A DNA stretch of 64,000 bases. Source: Streptomyces bikiniensis. GTDB taxonomy: Bacteria; Actinomycetota; Actinomycetes; Streptomycetales; Streptomycetaceae. Position 1 is the stretch's first letter. The number at the start of each line of letters is the position of its first letter. A program made the translations under genes and the position numbers. Of this stretch, positions 20,333 to 29,054 are shown one piece after another. Location of the stretch: assembly GCA_000716465.1 (NCBI GenBank), contig JNWL01000018.1, forward strand, positions 1 through 64,000, written 5' to 3'. The notes under the pieces were generated by a model. It ran no database searches. It was not told the origin of the DNA and saw nothing but the letters and a program-made list of their open reading frames with translations.

Positions 20333-20521
20333 ATGGGTGAGAGCCACATGGACAAGGCCAAGGGCAAGCTCAAGGAGGCCGCCGGCAAGGCGACCGGCAA
20401 CGAGCGCCTGAAGAGCGAGGGCCAGGCGGACCAGATGAAGGGCCAGGCCCGCGAGGTGGGCGAGAAGGCCCAGGGGAAGGTCGAGGGCGTCCGCGACTCC
20501 CTCAAGCGCGACCACTCCTAG
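20333..20521 (+). CDS. CsbD family stress protein
   Basis: This 62-residue, very hydrophilic, Lys/Glu/Gly-rich protein matches the CsbD family (KAKGKLKEAAGKATGN, then GQADQMKGQAREVGEK). Members are general-stress-induced, probably disordered proteins of unknown mechanism. The start ATG at 20333 has AAAAGGGG ten bases upstream; an internal ATG at 20348 is the alternative. A strong terminator follows. Confidence 0.9.
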   Translation: MGESHMDKAKGKLKEAAGKATGNERLKSEGQADQMKGQAREVGEKAQGKVEGVRDSLKRDHS

Positions 20522-20585
20522 GCTCGCACCTCCTGCAACGCTCGGGCCGCCGTACCGCGCTCTGGAGGACGGCCCGAACAGCGGA

Positions 20586-20615
20586 AGGACCGCCCGGCAC
20601 CGGCCGGGCGGTCCT
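20586..20615. terminator. Hairpin terminator after csbD
   Basis: A 12-bp perfect stem AGGACCGCCCGG / CCGGGCGGTCCT with a six-base loop, between convergent genes. Confidence 0.65.
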
Positions 20616-20654
20616 CCTCGCGTTTCCGGGGCTCCGGCGGGACCGGCTCCGGCC

Positions 20655-21455
20655 TCAGGGAGCCGTCCGCACCGGGAAGCTGAAGGTGCGCCCCTGCTGC
20701 TTGAGCCACGGCAGCACCTGCCGCAGGGCCGCGACGGTCTGGGCGCGGTCGCCGCCGCCGTCGTGGAAGAGGATGGTCGGCCCGTTGGACAGCTCGGTCT
20801 TGACGGTGTTCACGATCGCGGCCGTGCCGGGCAGTTCGAAGTCCTTCGTGTCCACGTTCCAGCCGAGCGGCCGCATGCCCGCCGCGGCGGCGATCCGCCG
20901 GCTGTCCGGGGTGAAGGCGCCGCCGGGCGCCCGGTAGTACTCGACCTTCGCGCCCCCGGCCGCGTCCTCGATCATCTTCTTCGCGTCCAGGATCTGCTGC
21001 TTCTGGTACGCGACGGACTTCTTGTCCATCGAGGTGTCGTGGGAGATGGTGTGGTCGCAGAGCCGGTGCCCGGCCGCGACGACCTTCTTGACCAGGTCGG
21101 GGTGGCGCTTCGCCTCGGGTCCCACCATGCAGAAGACGGCCTTGACGCCGTGCTGCTCCAGGATGTCCAGCATCTGGGGCGTCCAGCGCGGGTCGGGCCC
21201 GTCGTCGATGGTGATGTTCACCGCCGTGCCGCCCGCCTCGGCGGCGTGCGCGATGCCCTCGGGCATCTTCTTCGGCGGCGCCTGGACGGGCCCCGCGGCG
21301 TCGGCGGCCGGCGACCGCCCGGTCGTTACCCGCCCGCTCCCCGCATCGGCCTCCGCCTCCGACTGCGTCACCGCACCGGCCGCCCACACCGCCAGGCTGA
21401 GCCCGACCGCGGAGGCGACCACGGCTATGTGCGCCGTGTACTTGTTGCGCCGCAT
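20655..21455 (-). CDS. Secreted polysaccharide deacetylase (NodB family)
   Basis: This 266-residue exported enzyme would remove acetyl groups from N-acetylated glycans (CE4/NodB fold). The start ATG at 21455 (MRRNKYTAHIAVV) has GGGGAG upstream, and an uncleaved or cleaved signal segment follows (residues about 8-30). The NodB motifs are complete: ITIDDGPD (metal and catalytic Asp), HTISHD (HxxxH), RAPGGAF, LGWNVDTKD and ILFHDGGG. The likely substrate is peptidoglycan or chitin-like polymer. It lies about 1.4 kb from the Agd3-like exopolysaccharide gene but is on the opposite strand, so it need not belong to that pathway. Confidence 0.9.
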   Translation of the reverse strand: MRRNKYTAHIAVVASAVGLSLAVWAAGAVTQSEAEADAGSGRVTTGRSPAADAAGPVQAPPKKMPEGIAHAAEAGGTAVNITIDDGPDPRWTPQMLDILEQHGVKAVFCMVGPEAKRHPDLVKKVVAAGHRLCDHTISHDTSMDKKSVAYQKQQILDAKKMIEDAAGGAKVEYYRAPGGAFTPDSRRIAAAAGMRPLGWNVDTKDFELPGTAAIVNTVKTELSNGPTILFHDGGGDRAQTVAALRQVLPWLKQQGRTFSFPVRTAP

Positions 21456-21890
21456 GGAATCGCCCACTCCCCGTAGTCCATCAGGTCTTTCTCCCGGGTG
21501 AGAGGACGGTGGGAGCGGCGAGAAGGTTTCATCGAACGGGCGGGACGTAGGGCTCTTCTTCTCGGGACGAAGGTCCCGGCGGCGAGGACCGAAAGTCGGC
21601 CTTCTGGCCGGGAGTGCCCGCTGTCCGGCCGGTGCGGCGCGGCCGCCGGGCACGGGGAACTGCCGCGTACGCGCCAATGGCGCGGCCCCTGCCGTGGCGG
21701 CGCGCAGGGGACGGGGGCGGCCGGCGGCGCGGGGCCGCACCCGCCGCGGCGTGCGGGGATGCGACCGGACGCCGTCCGTCACGCCTCCCCCGCAGCTCCT
21801 TCACGGGAAGCGCACTTTCGGCCGCCGGCCGCCCGGGGCGCCCACGCGGGGGCAGACGCCGGGGCGCGACCGTCCCTAGCCTCCCGGGCC
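21456..21890. other. Divergent intergenic region
   Basis: This lies between the deacetylase (minus strand) and the secreted protein (plus strand) and must hold both promoters. No gene, repeat or clear hairpin stands out; frames through it are Arg/Pro-rich shadows. I cannot assign promoter boxes with confidence. Confidence 0.4.
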
Positions 21891-22421
21891 ATGCGATCCC
21901 ACCTCACGAGACGCCTGGGTCTCACCGCCGTCCTCGCCCTCCTCCTCGTCGCGTTCGGCCTGGCCCCGGCCGCGAACGCGGCCGCGTCGGCCCCGCCCGC
22001 CGCGCTGACGTTCAGCACCGACGCCGCCACGACCACCCCCGGCGGCACGGTGAACCTGTCCGTGACGCTGACGAACAACAACTCCTACGACATCTGGTTC
22101 GTCTACCAGACGATCGACCCCACCTGGCTCACCACCCAGCGCCCGGACCTGAAGTACTCCTTCACCGGCTGCTCGCTCGCCGGTCCGGGCGGCAGCACCC
22201 CCTGCGCCGGCACCGGCCCGGCCAACCTCGGCACCAACTACGGGGCCACCGTCCCGCCCGGCCAGAGCAGGACCGTGACCCTGACGCTCCAGGTCGCCGC
22301 CGACTCCGGCTGCAACGGCAACATCGGCTTCTACTCGTACTTCTACGCCGAGTTCAGCGACAGCTCCAGCACCAGCGGCGGTCCGGTCTACACGCCCGAG
22401 ACCCGCGTCCTCTGCGCCTGA
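21891..22421 (+). CDS. Secreted protein of unknown function
   Basis: This 176-residue protein starts with MRSHLTRRLGLTAVLAL and has a signal peptide ending near ANAAASA. The mature part is Thr/Ser/Gly-rich and looks like a single beta-sandwich (TPGGTVNLSVTLTNNNSYD, later PPGQSRTVTLTLQV), reminiscent of DUF11/CARDB-type extracellular Ig-like domains. Four cysteines (GCSLAGP, PCAG, SGCNGN, VLCA) could make two disulfides. No catalytic motif is seen. The chosen ATG has little ribosome-site support; the longer upstream frame is Arg-rich and unlikely to be coding. Confidence 0.65.
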   Translation: MRSHLTRRLGLTAVLALLLVAFGLAPAANAAASAPPAALTFSTDAATTTPGGTVNLSVTLTNNNSYDIWFVYQTIDPTWLTTQRPDLKYSFTGCSLAGPGGSTPCAGTGPANLGTNYGATVPPGQSRTVTLTLQVAADSGCNGNIGFYSYFYAEFSDSSSTSGGPVYTPETRVLCA

Positions 22422-22812
22422 CGGTCCGCCGGCCGGTCCGGGGCGCGTCCGGAAACAGACCACACCCCGACCGGCCCACCGGTCCACACCAATGGCGGCC
22501 GCCCCGGCGGCCACCCGGTCCACCGCAGCCCCTCCTCCCCCTCCCACCTGGACATCGAGCCCCGGGCGGGAGGGGCGGCCGGGTTCCGGGGCGGACTCCG
22601 GTCCGATCGTCACACCGGAACCACCACTCCGGACGCCCGCGTTTTTCCGTCACGTTTCGCGACGGAACCACAAAAGCTCCACAGATACCTCACCATTTGA
22701 CGCGACGGATGCGTGGACGACCGGCCTTCGAGGGGGATGCCGGCGTCCACGAGGGGGTGCGTCCGCTCCTCGGAGCCGTACCCACCCCTGCTCCGGGAGG
22801 GGACACCACCGC
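22422..22812 (+). promoter_or_regulatory. Promoter/leader region of the exopolysaccharide cluster
   Basis: This 391-base gene-free stretch precedes the Agd3-like gene. It contains a near-perfect inverted repeat at 22645-22667 (TTCCGTCACG-TTT-CGCGACGGAA, one mismatch), overlapping GGAACC, which could serve as a -35-like element for an extracytoplasmic sigma factor. A locally less GC-rich stretch (CACAAAAGCTCCACAGATACC) follows. The ribosome site GGGAGGGG lies at 22796-22803. The exact promoter is not established. Confidence 0.45.
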
Positions 22813-24939
22813 ATGAAGCGGCTCACAGGCACCACCCTGCTCACCACGGGCGCGCTCGTCGCCGCCCTCGCCCTGCCGGGCGCCCCGGCGCAGGCCGCCG
22901 AACCGGAACCGCGCATCGACCTGCGGGTCCTCGTCGTGACCGACGGCGGCCCGGCCACCGAGGCCATCGCCGCCGAACTGGACGCGGCGGGAACGCCGTA
23001 CACGAAGGTCGACCTCAACCGCGCCGACCGGCCCGTCATCGACGCCGGCTACCTCGCGGACACCGTGGGCAACCGGAACCGGGCCAAGTTCCAGGCCGTC
23101 GTCCTGCCCAACGACAACCCGTTCCCGGCCGGCTCCGCCGAGATGACCGCGCTCGCGGACTACGAGCGGGCCTACGACATCCCGCAGGTCGACGCGTACA
23201 CCTACGCCCGGCCCGAGGTCGGACTCCAGTACGCCGTCCTCGGTGGGTACGCGGGAAGCCTCGACGGGGTGCAGGCCCAGACCACCGCGGCCGGGCTCTC
23301 GGGCCCGTTCGGCTACCTCGAAGGGGCCGTGCCGTTCGAGGACAACTCGCCGACCGTCGGCGAGAGCTACGCCTACCTGTCGACACCGGTGGCGGGCGCC
23401 GACTTCACCTCCTACGTCGACGCCGCGATACCCGGGACGACCGAGCGCGGGTCCCTGGTCGGCGAGTACCGGCACGACGGGCGCCGCGAGCTGGTCGTCA
23501 CCTTCGTCTACAACCGGTACCAGCAGCAGTTCCGCCTCCTGGCCCGCGGCATCGTGGACTGGATGACCGGCGGGACGCACCTGGGCTCCTCCCGGAACTA
23601 CTTCGCCGTCCACGTCGACGACGTGTTCGCGGCGGACGACCGCTGGAACTCCACGCTCAACTGCACGCCCGGCGACGTGGACTGCACCGACCCGAACGCG
23701 GTGCCGGACCCGATCCGGATGACGGCGGCCGACGTGGACCACGCCGCCGCCTGGCAGACCGCGCGCGGCTTCACCCTGGACATGGCCTACAACGCCGCCG
23801 GCACCGTCGACTTCCGTGCGGACAACAACGGCGCGGACCCGCTGGCCGACCGGTTCGTCGCGAAGCGGAACGACTTCCGCTGGATCAACCACACCTACAC
23901 GCACGCCTTCCTCGGCTGCGAGCAGAACACGAGCGTGGTGCCGTGGCAGTGCGCCACCCACCCGAACGGCTCCGTCAAGTGGGTCTCCCGGCAGGACGTC
24001 TCCGACGAAATCGCGCTCAACCGCGTGTGGGGCCAGACCGCCGGACTGCCGCTGGAGAACGACGAGCTGGTCACCGGCGAACACTCCGGACTCCGCGTCC
24101 TCCCCCAGCAGAACACCGACAACCCCCACCTGGGACCGGCCCTCGGCGACAACGGCATCGGCTGGCTGGCATCGGACAACTCCCGCGAGCCCGGCCAGCG
24201 CCAGGTCGGCACGGCCACGACCGTCCCCCGCCACCCGATGAACGTCTTCTACAACGCGGGCCGGGCGGCCGAGCAGGTCGACGAGTACAACTGGATCTAC
24301 ACCAGCCGCGCGCAGGGCGGCAGCGGGATCTGCGAGGACAACCCGGCCACCACCACCTGCCTGGCCGCCCCGCTCGACCCGGCCACCGGCTACGCGGACC
24401 ACATCGTGCCCCTGGAGCGGCAGATCGCCCTGGGCCACGTCCTGGCCAACGACCCCAAGCCGCACTTCATCCACCAGTCGAACCTGGCCGAGGACCGCAT
24501 CGCCTACCCGGTCCTGGACGGCGTCCTCGACGCCTACGACGCGCTGTTCGCCCCGAGCACCCCGGTGGTGAACCTGCGGATGAAGGACATCGGACGGGAG
24601 CTCCAGCGCCGCTCCGCCTGGCGCACGGCCGTCCAGAACGGCCAGGTCACGGCGTACCGCATCGGTGACACGGTGACCGTCGAGGCCCCGAGCGGCACCG
24701 CGGTCCCGGTGACCGTGCCCGAGGGCACCCTGCGGTCCGGCTCCGCCTTCGGCGAGGCGTACGCGGGCGGGCGCTCCGGCTGGACGTCCCTCGCGGGCGC
24801 GTCGCTGGACCTGGAGCTGCCCCACGCCGAGGCCCTGCGGGCGGACCGTCCCGCCCCGGCCCGGGTCGTGGCCCCCGCCCCGGCCGCCCGGGTCCCCGCG
24901 GGCGTGGCCGAGCCGGTCGCCCCCGGCGCGAACGGCTGA
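22813..24939 (+). CDS. Secreted Agd3-like carbohydrate deacetylase
   Basis: This 708-residue exported enzyme starts at ATG 22813 (GGGAGGGG nine bases upstream) with signal peptide MKRLTGTTLLTTGALVAA to AQAAEPEP. The N-terminal 260 residues form a Rossmann-like flank (LRVLVVTDGGPATE). The catalytic part has FAVHVDDVFAADD (metal Asp pair), WINHTYTHAFLG (HxxxH-like), GEHSGLRVLPQQ, RHPMNVFYNAGR and HFIHQSNLAEDR. This fits Agd3, the Aspergillus deacetylase of galactosaminogalactan (GalNAc to GalN), for which bacterial relatives exist. It heads a cluster with a PelF-type transferase, spherulin-4 and GH114 genes, so the probable role is partial de-N-acetylation of an extracellular galactosamine-rich polymer to make it cationic and adhesive. 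The substrate is inferred from this context. Confidence 0.82.
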   Translation: MKRLTGTTLLTTGALVAALALPGAPAQAAEPEPRIDLRVLVVTDGGPATEAIAAELDAAGTPYTKVDLNRADRPVIDAGYLADTVGNRNRAKFQAVVLPNDNPFPAGSAEMTALADYERAYDIPQVDAYTYARPEVGLQYAVLGGYAGSLDGVQAQTTAAGLSGPFGYLEGAVPFEDNSPTVGESYAYLSTPVAGADFTSYVDAAIPGTTERGSLVGEYRHDGRRELVVTFVYNRYQQQFRLLARGIVDWMTGGTHLGSSRNYFAVHVDDVFAADDRWNSTLNCTPGDVDCTDPNAVPDPIRMTAADVDHAAAWQTARGFTLDMAYNAAGTVDFRADNNGADPLADRFVAKRNDFRWINHTYTHAFLGCEQNTSVVPWQCATHPNGSVKWVSRQDVSDEIALNRVWGQTAGLPLENDELVTGEHSGLRVLPQQNTDNPHLGPALGDNGIGWLASDNSREPGQRQVGTATTVPRHPMNVFYNAGRAAEQVDEYNWIYTSRAQGGSGICEDNPATTTCLAAPLDPATGYADHIVPLERQIALGHVLANDPKPHFIHQSNLAEDRIAYPVLDGVLDAYDALFAPSTPVVNLRMKDIGRELQRRSAWRTAVQNGQVTAYRIGDTVTVEAPSGTAVPVTVPEGTLRSGSAFGEAYAGGRSGWTSLAGASLDLELPHAEALRADRPAPARVVAPAPAARVPAGVAEPVAPGANG

Positions 24940-25046
24940 CCGCCGTACCACCGGCGCCGCCCCCGTACGGGCGGCGAGGTCCCGGCCGCCCACCGGCGGC
25001 CGGGGCCGGCACGACCACTCCCACCACGGCCGTGGAGCTCACACCC

Positions 25047-26561
25047 ATGCACGTTCACCGCGGTGCGCGGCGCTCCGGCGCCCCGCGCGTCACCCTTCTG
25101 ACCGAAGGCACCTACCCCCACAGCCACGGGGGCGTCAGCGTCTGGTGCGACCAGCTCGTCACCGGCATGCCGGACGTCGACTTCGACGTCCTCGCCGTCA
25201 CCGGCTCCGGCCGCGAGCCGCTCGCCTGGAACCTGCCGCCCCACGTCTCCCGCGTCCTGTCCGTCCCCATGTGGGGCCCGGCGCCGGACGGCCGGCCGCC
25301 CCGGGGCAGGGCGGCCCGGCAACTCGCCGACGCCTACGAGAAGTTCACGGCGGCCCTGCTCGACCCGGGCGCCGAGGCCGGTTTCGGACCCGCCCTGTAC
25401 GCCCTCGCGCACGCCGCCGGGGACGGACGGCTCAGTCCCTTCCTGCGGAGCGACGCGGCGATCTCGGTGCTCACCTCCGTGTGGCGGCGGCCGGGGCTCG
25501 CCGTGCGGGAGGCCCGGCCGACCCTGCACGACGCGATCACCGCCACGGCCCTGCTGGAGCACGCGCTGCGACCGCTGTCGGCGCCGCCGCCCGCGGAGGG
25601 CGTCGCGCACGCCGTCAGCGGCGGGGTGGCCGTCCTGCCGGGCCTCGCGGCCCTGGAGCGGAACGGGGTGCCGCTGCTGCTCACCGAGCACGGCGTCTAC
25701 CTGCGCGAGCGCTACCTCGGTTACCGCACCGCCCCCTACCGCTGGCCGGTGAAGGCCGTGGTCCTGGGCTTCTTCCGGCTGCTCGCGGAGGAGAGCTACC
25801 GCAAGGCGGCCCTGATCACCCCGGGCAACCGCTACAACCGCCTGTGGGAGGAGGAGGGCGGCGCCGACCCCGAGTCGATCCGCACCGTCTACAACGGCGT
25901 CGACCCCGCCGCCTTCCCGCCCGCCGGGCCCGAGCCGGACGCCCCCACCCTCAGCTGGGCCGGGCGCGTCGACCCGATCAAGGACCTGGAGACGCTGATA
26001 CGTTCCCTCGCCCTGGTCCGGGAGCGGATGCCCGCCGTCCGGCTGCGGCTCTTCGGCGGCACGCCCCGGGGCGGCGAGGCCTACCGGGAGCGCTGCGAGG
26101 CGCTGGCGGCCGAGCTCGGCCACGCGGACGCCGTGACCTTCGAGGGACGCGTCGACGACATCAAGGACGCCTACGCGGCCGGCAACGTCGTGATGCTGTC
26201 CAGCATCAGCGAGGGCTTCCCGTTCACCCTGATCGAGGCGATGTCGTGCGGGCGCGCGACCGTCTCCACCGATGTCGGCGGGGTCCGGGAGGCCGTCGGC
26301 GACACCGGGCTCGTGGTGCCGCCGCGCGACCCGGCCGCGATGGCGGAGGCCGCTCTGACCCTCCTCTGCGACCCCGTCCGGCGCCGGGCGATGGGCGAGG
26401 CGGCCCGGCTGCGGGTGATCGAGCGGTTCACCCTCCGGCAGACCGTCGACACCTTCCGCGCGATCTACCACGAACTGGCCGCCGGGGAGCGGCGGCCGGA
26501 GCCGGCCCGGATCGTCCTGCCCGTCCCGGCGGTCAGCGGCACGGGGAGCCTCGCCGGATGA
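25047..26561 (+). CDS. pelF: PelF-type GT4 glycosyltransferase
   Basis: This 504-residue cytoplasmic retaining transferase has a GT-B fold. The start is ATG at 25047 with GGAG at 25034-25037; the in-frame GTG at 25032 is less likely. The N terminus VTLLTEGTYPHSHGGVSVW is the PelF signature; the acceptor side includes ALITPGNRYNRLWEEEGG, the C-terminal lobe starts at SWAGRVDPIKDLETLI, and the EX7E motif is EGFPFTLIE (about residues 390-398). PelF polymerises UDP-activated GalNAc/GlcNAc for Pel, and fungal Gt4c is its GAG counterpart. Its stop overlaps the next gene (ATGA), so it is translated with the adjacent membrane protein, which is expected to move the growing chain across the membrane. 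This is the best candidate for the polymerase of the cluster. Confidence 0.88.
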   Translation: MHVHRGARRSGAPRVTLLTEGTYPHSHGGVSVWCDQLVTGMPDVDFDVLAVTGSGREPLAWNLPPHVSRVLSVPMWGPAPDGRPPRGRAARQLADAYEKFTAALLDPGAEAGFGPALYALAHAAGDGRLSPFLRSDAAISVLTSVWRRPGLAVREARPTLHDAITATALLEHALRPLSAPPPAEGVAHAVSGGVAVLPGLAALERNGVPLLLTEHGVYLRERYLGYRTAPYRWPVKAVVLGFFRLLAEESYRKAALITPGNRYNRLWEEEGGADPESIRTVYNGVDPAAFPPAGPEPDAPTLSWAGRVDPIKDLETLIRSLALVRERMPAVRLRLFGGTPRGGEAYRERCEALAAELGHADAVTFEGRVDDIKDAYAAGNVVMLSSISEGFPFTLIEAMSCGRATVSTDVGGVREAVGDTGLVVPPRDPAAMAEAALTLLCDPVRRRAMGEAARLRVIERFTLRQTVDTFRAIYHELAAGERRPEPARIVLPVPAVSGTGSLAG

Positions 26562-27955
26562 GCGGGCCGATATCCCTCGAACCCGGCGGGGCCGAGCAGG
26601 ACACGCTCGCCATCCGGCTCGCCGTGCCGCGCCCCCGCCGCTTCCTGGACGACGCCACGCTCGCGATCCGGCTCCCCTCGAAGGGCCCCGACGAGGAGGC
26701 GGTCAGCGCGCTCGCCGCCGAACTCGCCGACCGCGTCGGCCCGGCCGTCCACCCCTACGAGGTGGCCGCGCTCCTGGAGGCGGACGGCCTCTCGGCCTCC
26801 GTGATCAAGGAGCGGTACGGCCACCCCACCCTGTTCTCGCTCGCGGCGGCGCTGTACGAGCGGGTGCCCCGGGCGTTCCCCGAGCCGGCCGCGCCCCCGG
26901 ACCCGTGGCGGCCGGACACCGTGCGGTGCCTGCTGCGCGGCGTGCTGTTCGCGCTTCCGGCCCTGGCGTACCTGCTCACCGGCCCGCTGTGGCGGATCGA
27001 CGAGCACGCTCCCGTCCTGGTCACGGCGGGCGTCGTCTCCTGGGCGTGGGGGCAGGCGCTCGGGCACCGGGCGCACCTGCGGCTCACCACGGGCCGGCGG
27101 GAGGCGTCGCGCACGCTGCTCGCCGGGTCCCTGCTCGGGGCGTGCACGGCCACGGGCCTCGCCGCGATCCCCGCCGGGGGCGGCGCGGTCACCGTGGCGG
27201 CGGCGGCCCAGTCGCTGTACCTGGCGGCGGCGGGCGTCCTGCTCGTGCTCGGCCGGGAGCGGCTGCTGCTCGCCGCGCTCAGCCCGCTGATCGCCGGTGC
27301 GGCCGTCCTGCCCTGGTGGGAGCCCGGCACCCTGCTGCGGCTCACCTTCCCGCTGCTCGCGCTCTTCGCCACCCTCGCCGTCGCCCTGCGGGTCCTGGCC
27401 TCCGGCCTCGCCGTCCCGGCCGCCGAGGGACCGCGCCCCCGGCTGCGCGGCTCCGTGCCGTACGGCCTGTTCGGGCTCGCCGCGGCGGTGCTCGTGATGC
27501 TGGAGGGACGGCAGGACCCGTACGCGGTGATCGTCCTGACGCTGAGCATGGGCCCGGCGGAGTGGCTGCTCTACCGCTACCGGGGCTGGTCGGTCGCCGC
27601 GCTGCGCGCCAGCGCGACGCCCCGGGCGTTCCTGCTCCGCTCCTCCGGCGTCCTGGCCCTCTGCCTCCTCTGCTACCTGCTGCTCCTGCTGGTCCCGGCG
27701 CTGCTCCTGGACTCCGCGCCGGTCGCGCTGCTGTCCCTGGCGGCGGTGCTGTGGAGCGCCCTCCTGCTCCAGGCGTTCGGCGTGGCCTGGCCGCCGGCGG
27801 TGGTCTGCCTGGCGACGGCCGCGGGCGCCTCGGTCGTCACCCTGGCGGGCCCGCCCGGCGGGTCCGCCGTGCTGCCGCCGGTCTGCGGCGCGGCCGCGGT
27901 CTGTCTGGCGGCCTGTGTCGTCGCCCTCCTGGGCCGGCCGTCCCCGCACGTCTGA
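26558..27955 (+). CDS. Polytopic membrane protein, possible PelG-like exporter
   Basis: This protein of 465 residues begins in the ATGA overlap with the PelF-type gene. The first 120 residues are cytoplasmic and carry a helical block (PYEVAALLEADGLSASVIKERYG) also seen in other streptomycete membrane proteins. About ten to eleven hydrophobic helices follow to the C terminus (for example FALPALAYLLTG, LLCYLLLLLVPALLL). No catalytic motif is seen. In Pel systems the partner of PelF is the 12-helix protein PelG, and in fungal Gt4c the two are fused; position, coupling and topology point to the same job. I see no clear PelG sequence signature, so this is context-based. Confidence 0.62.
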   Translation: MSGPISLEPGGAEQDTLAIRLAVPRPRRFLDDATLAIRLPSKGPDEEAVSALAAELADRVGPAVHPYEVAALLEADGLSASVIKERYGHPTLFSLAAALYERVPRAFPEPAAPPDPWRPDTVRCLLRGVLFALPALAYLLTGPLWRIDEHAPVLVTAGVVSWAWGQALGHRAHLRLTTGRREASRTLLAGSLLGACTATGLAAIPAGGGAVTVAAAAQSLYLAAAGVLLVLGRERLLLAALSPLIAGAAVLPWWEPGTLLRLTFPLLALFATLAVALRVLASGLAVPAAEGPRPRLRGSVPYGLFGLAAAVLVMLEGRQDPYAVIVLTLSMGPAEWLLYRYRGWSVAALRASATPRAFLLRSSGVLALCLLCYLLLLLVPALLLDSAPVALLSLAAVLWSALLLQAFGVAWPPAVVCLATAAGASVVTLAGPPGGSAVLPPVCGAAAVCLAACVVALLGRPSPHV

Positions 27956-27979
27956 CGGACCGCCCTCCGCTCGTCACGC

Positions 27980-29023
27980 ATGACCACCACCCCGTCCGTA
28001 TCCGTCGAAAGGACCGAAGAGTTGACCTCCGCACCGCTCGCCGCCGTCACCGGGGCCGAAGGGTTCATCGGCTCGCACCTCACGGAGGCGCTCGTCGCCT
28101 CCGGCCACCGGGTCAGGGCGATGGCCCAGTACAACTCGTTCTCCTCCTACGGCTGGCTGGAGACCCTCTCCCCCGACGTCCTCGACCAGGTCGAGATCGT
28201 GCTCGGCGACGTCCGCGACCCGGGCTCGGTGCGCGGCCTCCTGGAGGGCGCCGACTGCGCGTACCACCTGGCCGCGCTCATCGCGATCCCGTACTCCTAC
28301 CAGGCGCCGCACAGTTACGTGGACACCAACGTGACCGGCACCCTCAACGTCCTCGAAGCCGTGCGCGCCCTGGGGACGCCCCGCCTGGTGCACACCTCGA
28401 CCAGCGAGACGTACGGCACGGCGCGGACGGTCCCGATCACCGAGGACCACCCGATCAACACCCAGTCCCCGTACGCAGCTTCGAAGGCCGGCGGCGACCG
28501 GCTCGCGGACAGCTACCACGCCAGCTTCGGCACCCCCGTGGTGACGCTCCGCCCGTTCAACACCTTCGGCCCCCGGCAGTCGATGCGGGCCGTGATCCCC
28601 ACCGTCATCGGCCAGGTGGCGGCCGGGGAGCGCACCCTCACCCTCGGGGACCTGCGCCCCACCCGGGACTTCACCTACGTGAAGGACACCGCGCGGGCGT
28701 TCCTCGCGGTGGGCACGGCCCCGGCGGAGGACGTCGTGGGCCGCACCCTCAACGCGGGCACGGGCGGGGAGATCTCCGTCGGGGACCTGGTCGCGCTGAT
28801 CGGCAAGGTCATGGACACCCCGCTCGACGTCCGCGAGGACCCGGCGCGGCTGCGTCCGGCCGACTCCGAGGTGATGCGGCTGGTCGCGGACGCCTCCCGG
28901 CTGACCGCGGCGACCGGCTGGCAGCCGGACCACTCCCTGGAGGAGGGTCTCGCGCGGACCGCCGAGTGGTTCACCGACCCCGCGAACCTGGCCCGCTACA
29001 AGACCGGCATCTACAACATCTGA
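27980..29023 (+). CDS. LegB-like NAD-dependent nucleotide-sugar 4,6-dehydratase
   Basis: This extended SDR enzyme of 347 residues has the NAD site GAEGFIGSH (about 25-33), YNSFSSYGWLETL, HLAALIAIPYSY, the Ser-Thr-Ser plus YxxxK catalytic set (TSTSETYGTA and SPYAASKAGGD), RPFNTFGPRQS, and the C-terminal block NLARYKTGIYNI. These closely follow LegB-type 4,6-dehydratases, which act on NDP-GlcNAc in legionaminic-acid-type pathways, giving a 4-keto-6-deoxy sugar. ATG 27980 is used here; a TTG-led variant at 28022 (behind GAAAGGACCGAAGAG) is also possible. With the next two genes it forms a sugar-nucleotide supply unit for the exopolysaccharide cluster. Confidence 0.85.
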   Translation: MTTTPSVSVERTEELTSAPLAAVTGAEGFIGSHLTEALVASGHRVRAMAQYNSFSSYGWLETLSPDVLDQVEIVLGDVRDPGSVRGLLEGADCAYHLAALIAIPYSYQAPHSYVDTNVTGTLNVLEAVRALGTPRLVHTSTSETYGTARTVPITEDHPINTQSPYAASKAGGDRLADSYHASFGTPVVTLRPFNTFGPRQSMRAVIPTVIGQVAAGERTLTLGDLRPTRDFTYVKDTARAFLAVGTAPAEDVVGRTLNAGTGGEISVGDLVALIGKVMDTPLDVREDPARLRPADSEVMRLVADASRLTAATGWQPDHSLEEGLARTAEWFTDPANLARYKTGIYNI

Positions 29024-29054
29024 CCCGTCCGGCACGTCCCGCAGGAGGTATGCC

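Noticed and set aside
22492..22812. N-terminal extension of the Agd3-like protein from an upstream start
   Set aside because: The extension lacks a ribosome site and protein-like composition; ATG 22813 has both a ribosome site and a signal peptide.
22690..22812. Riboswitch in the leader of the Agd3-like gene
   Set aside because: I compared it by eye with c-di-GMP and c-di-AMP aptamer cores and found no ordered conserved elements.
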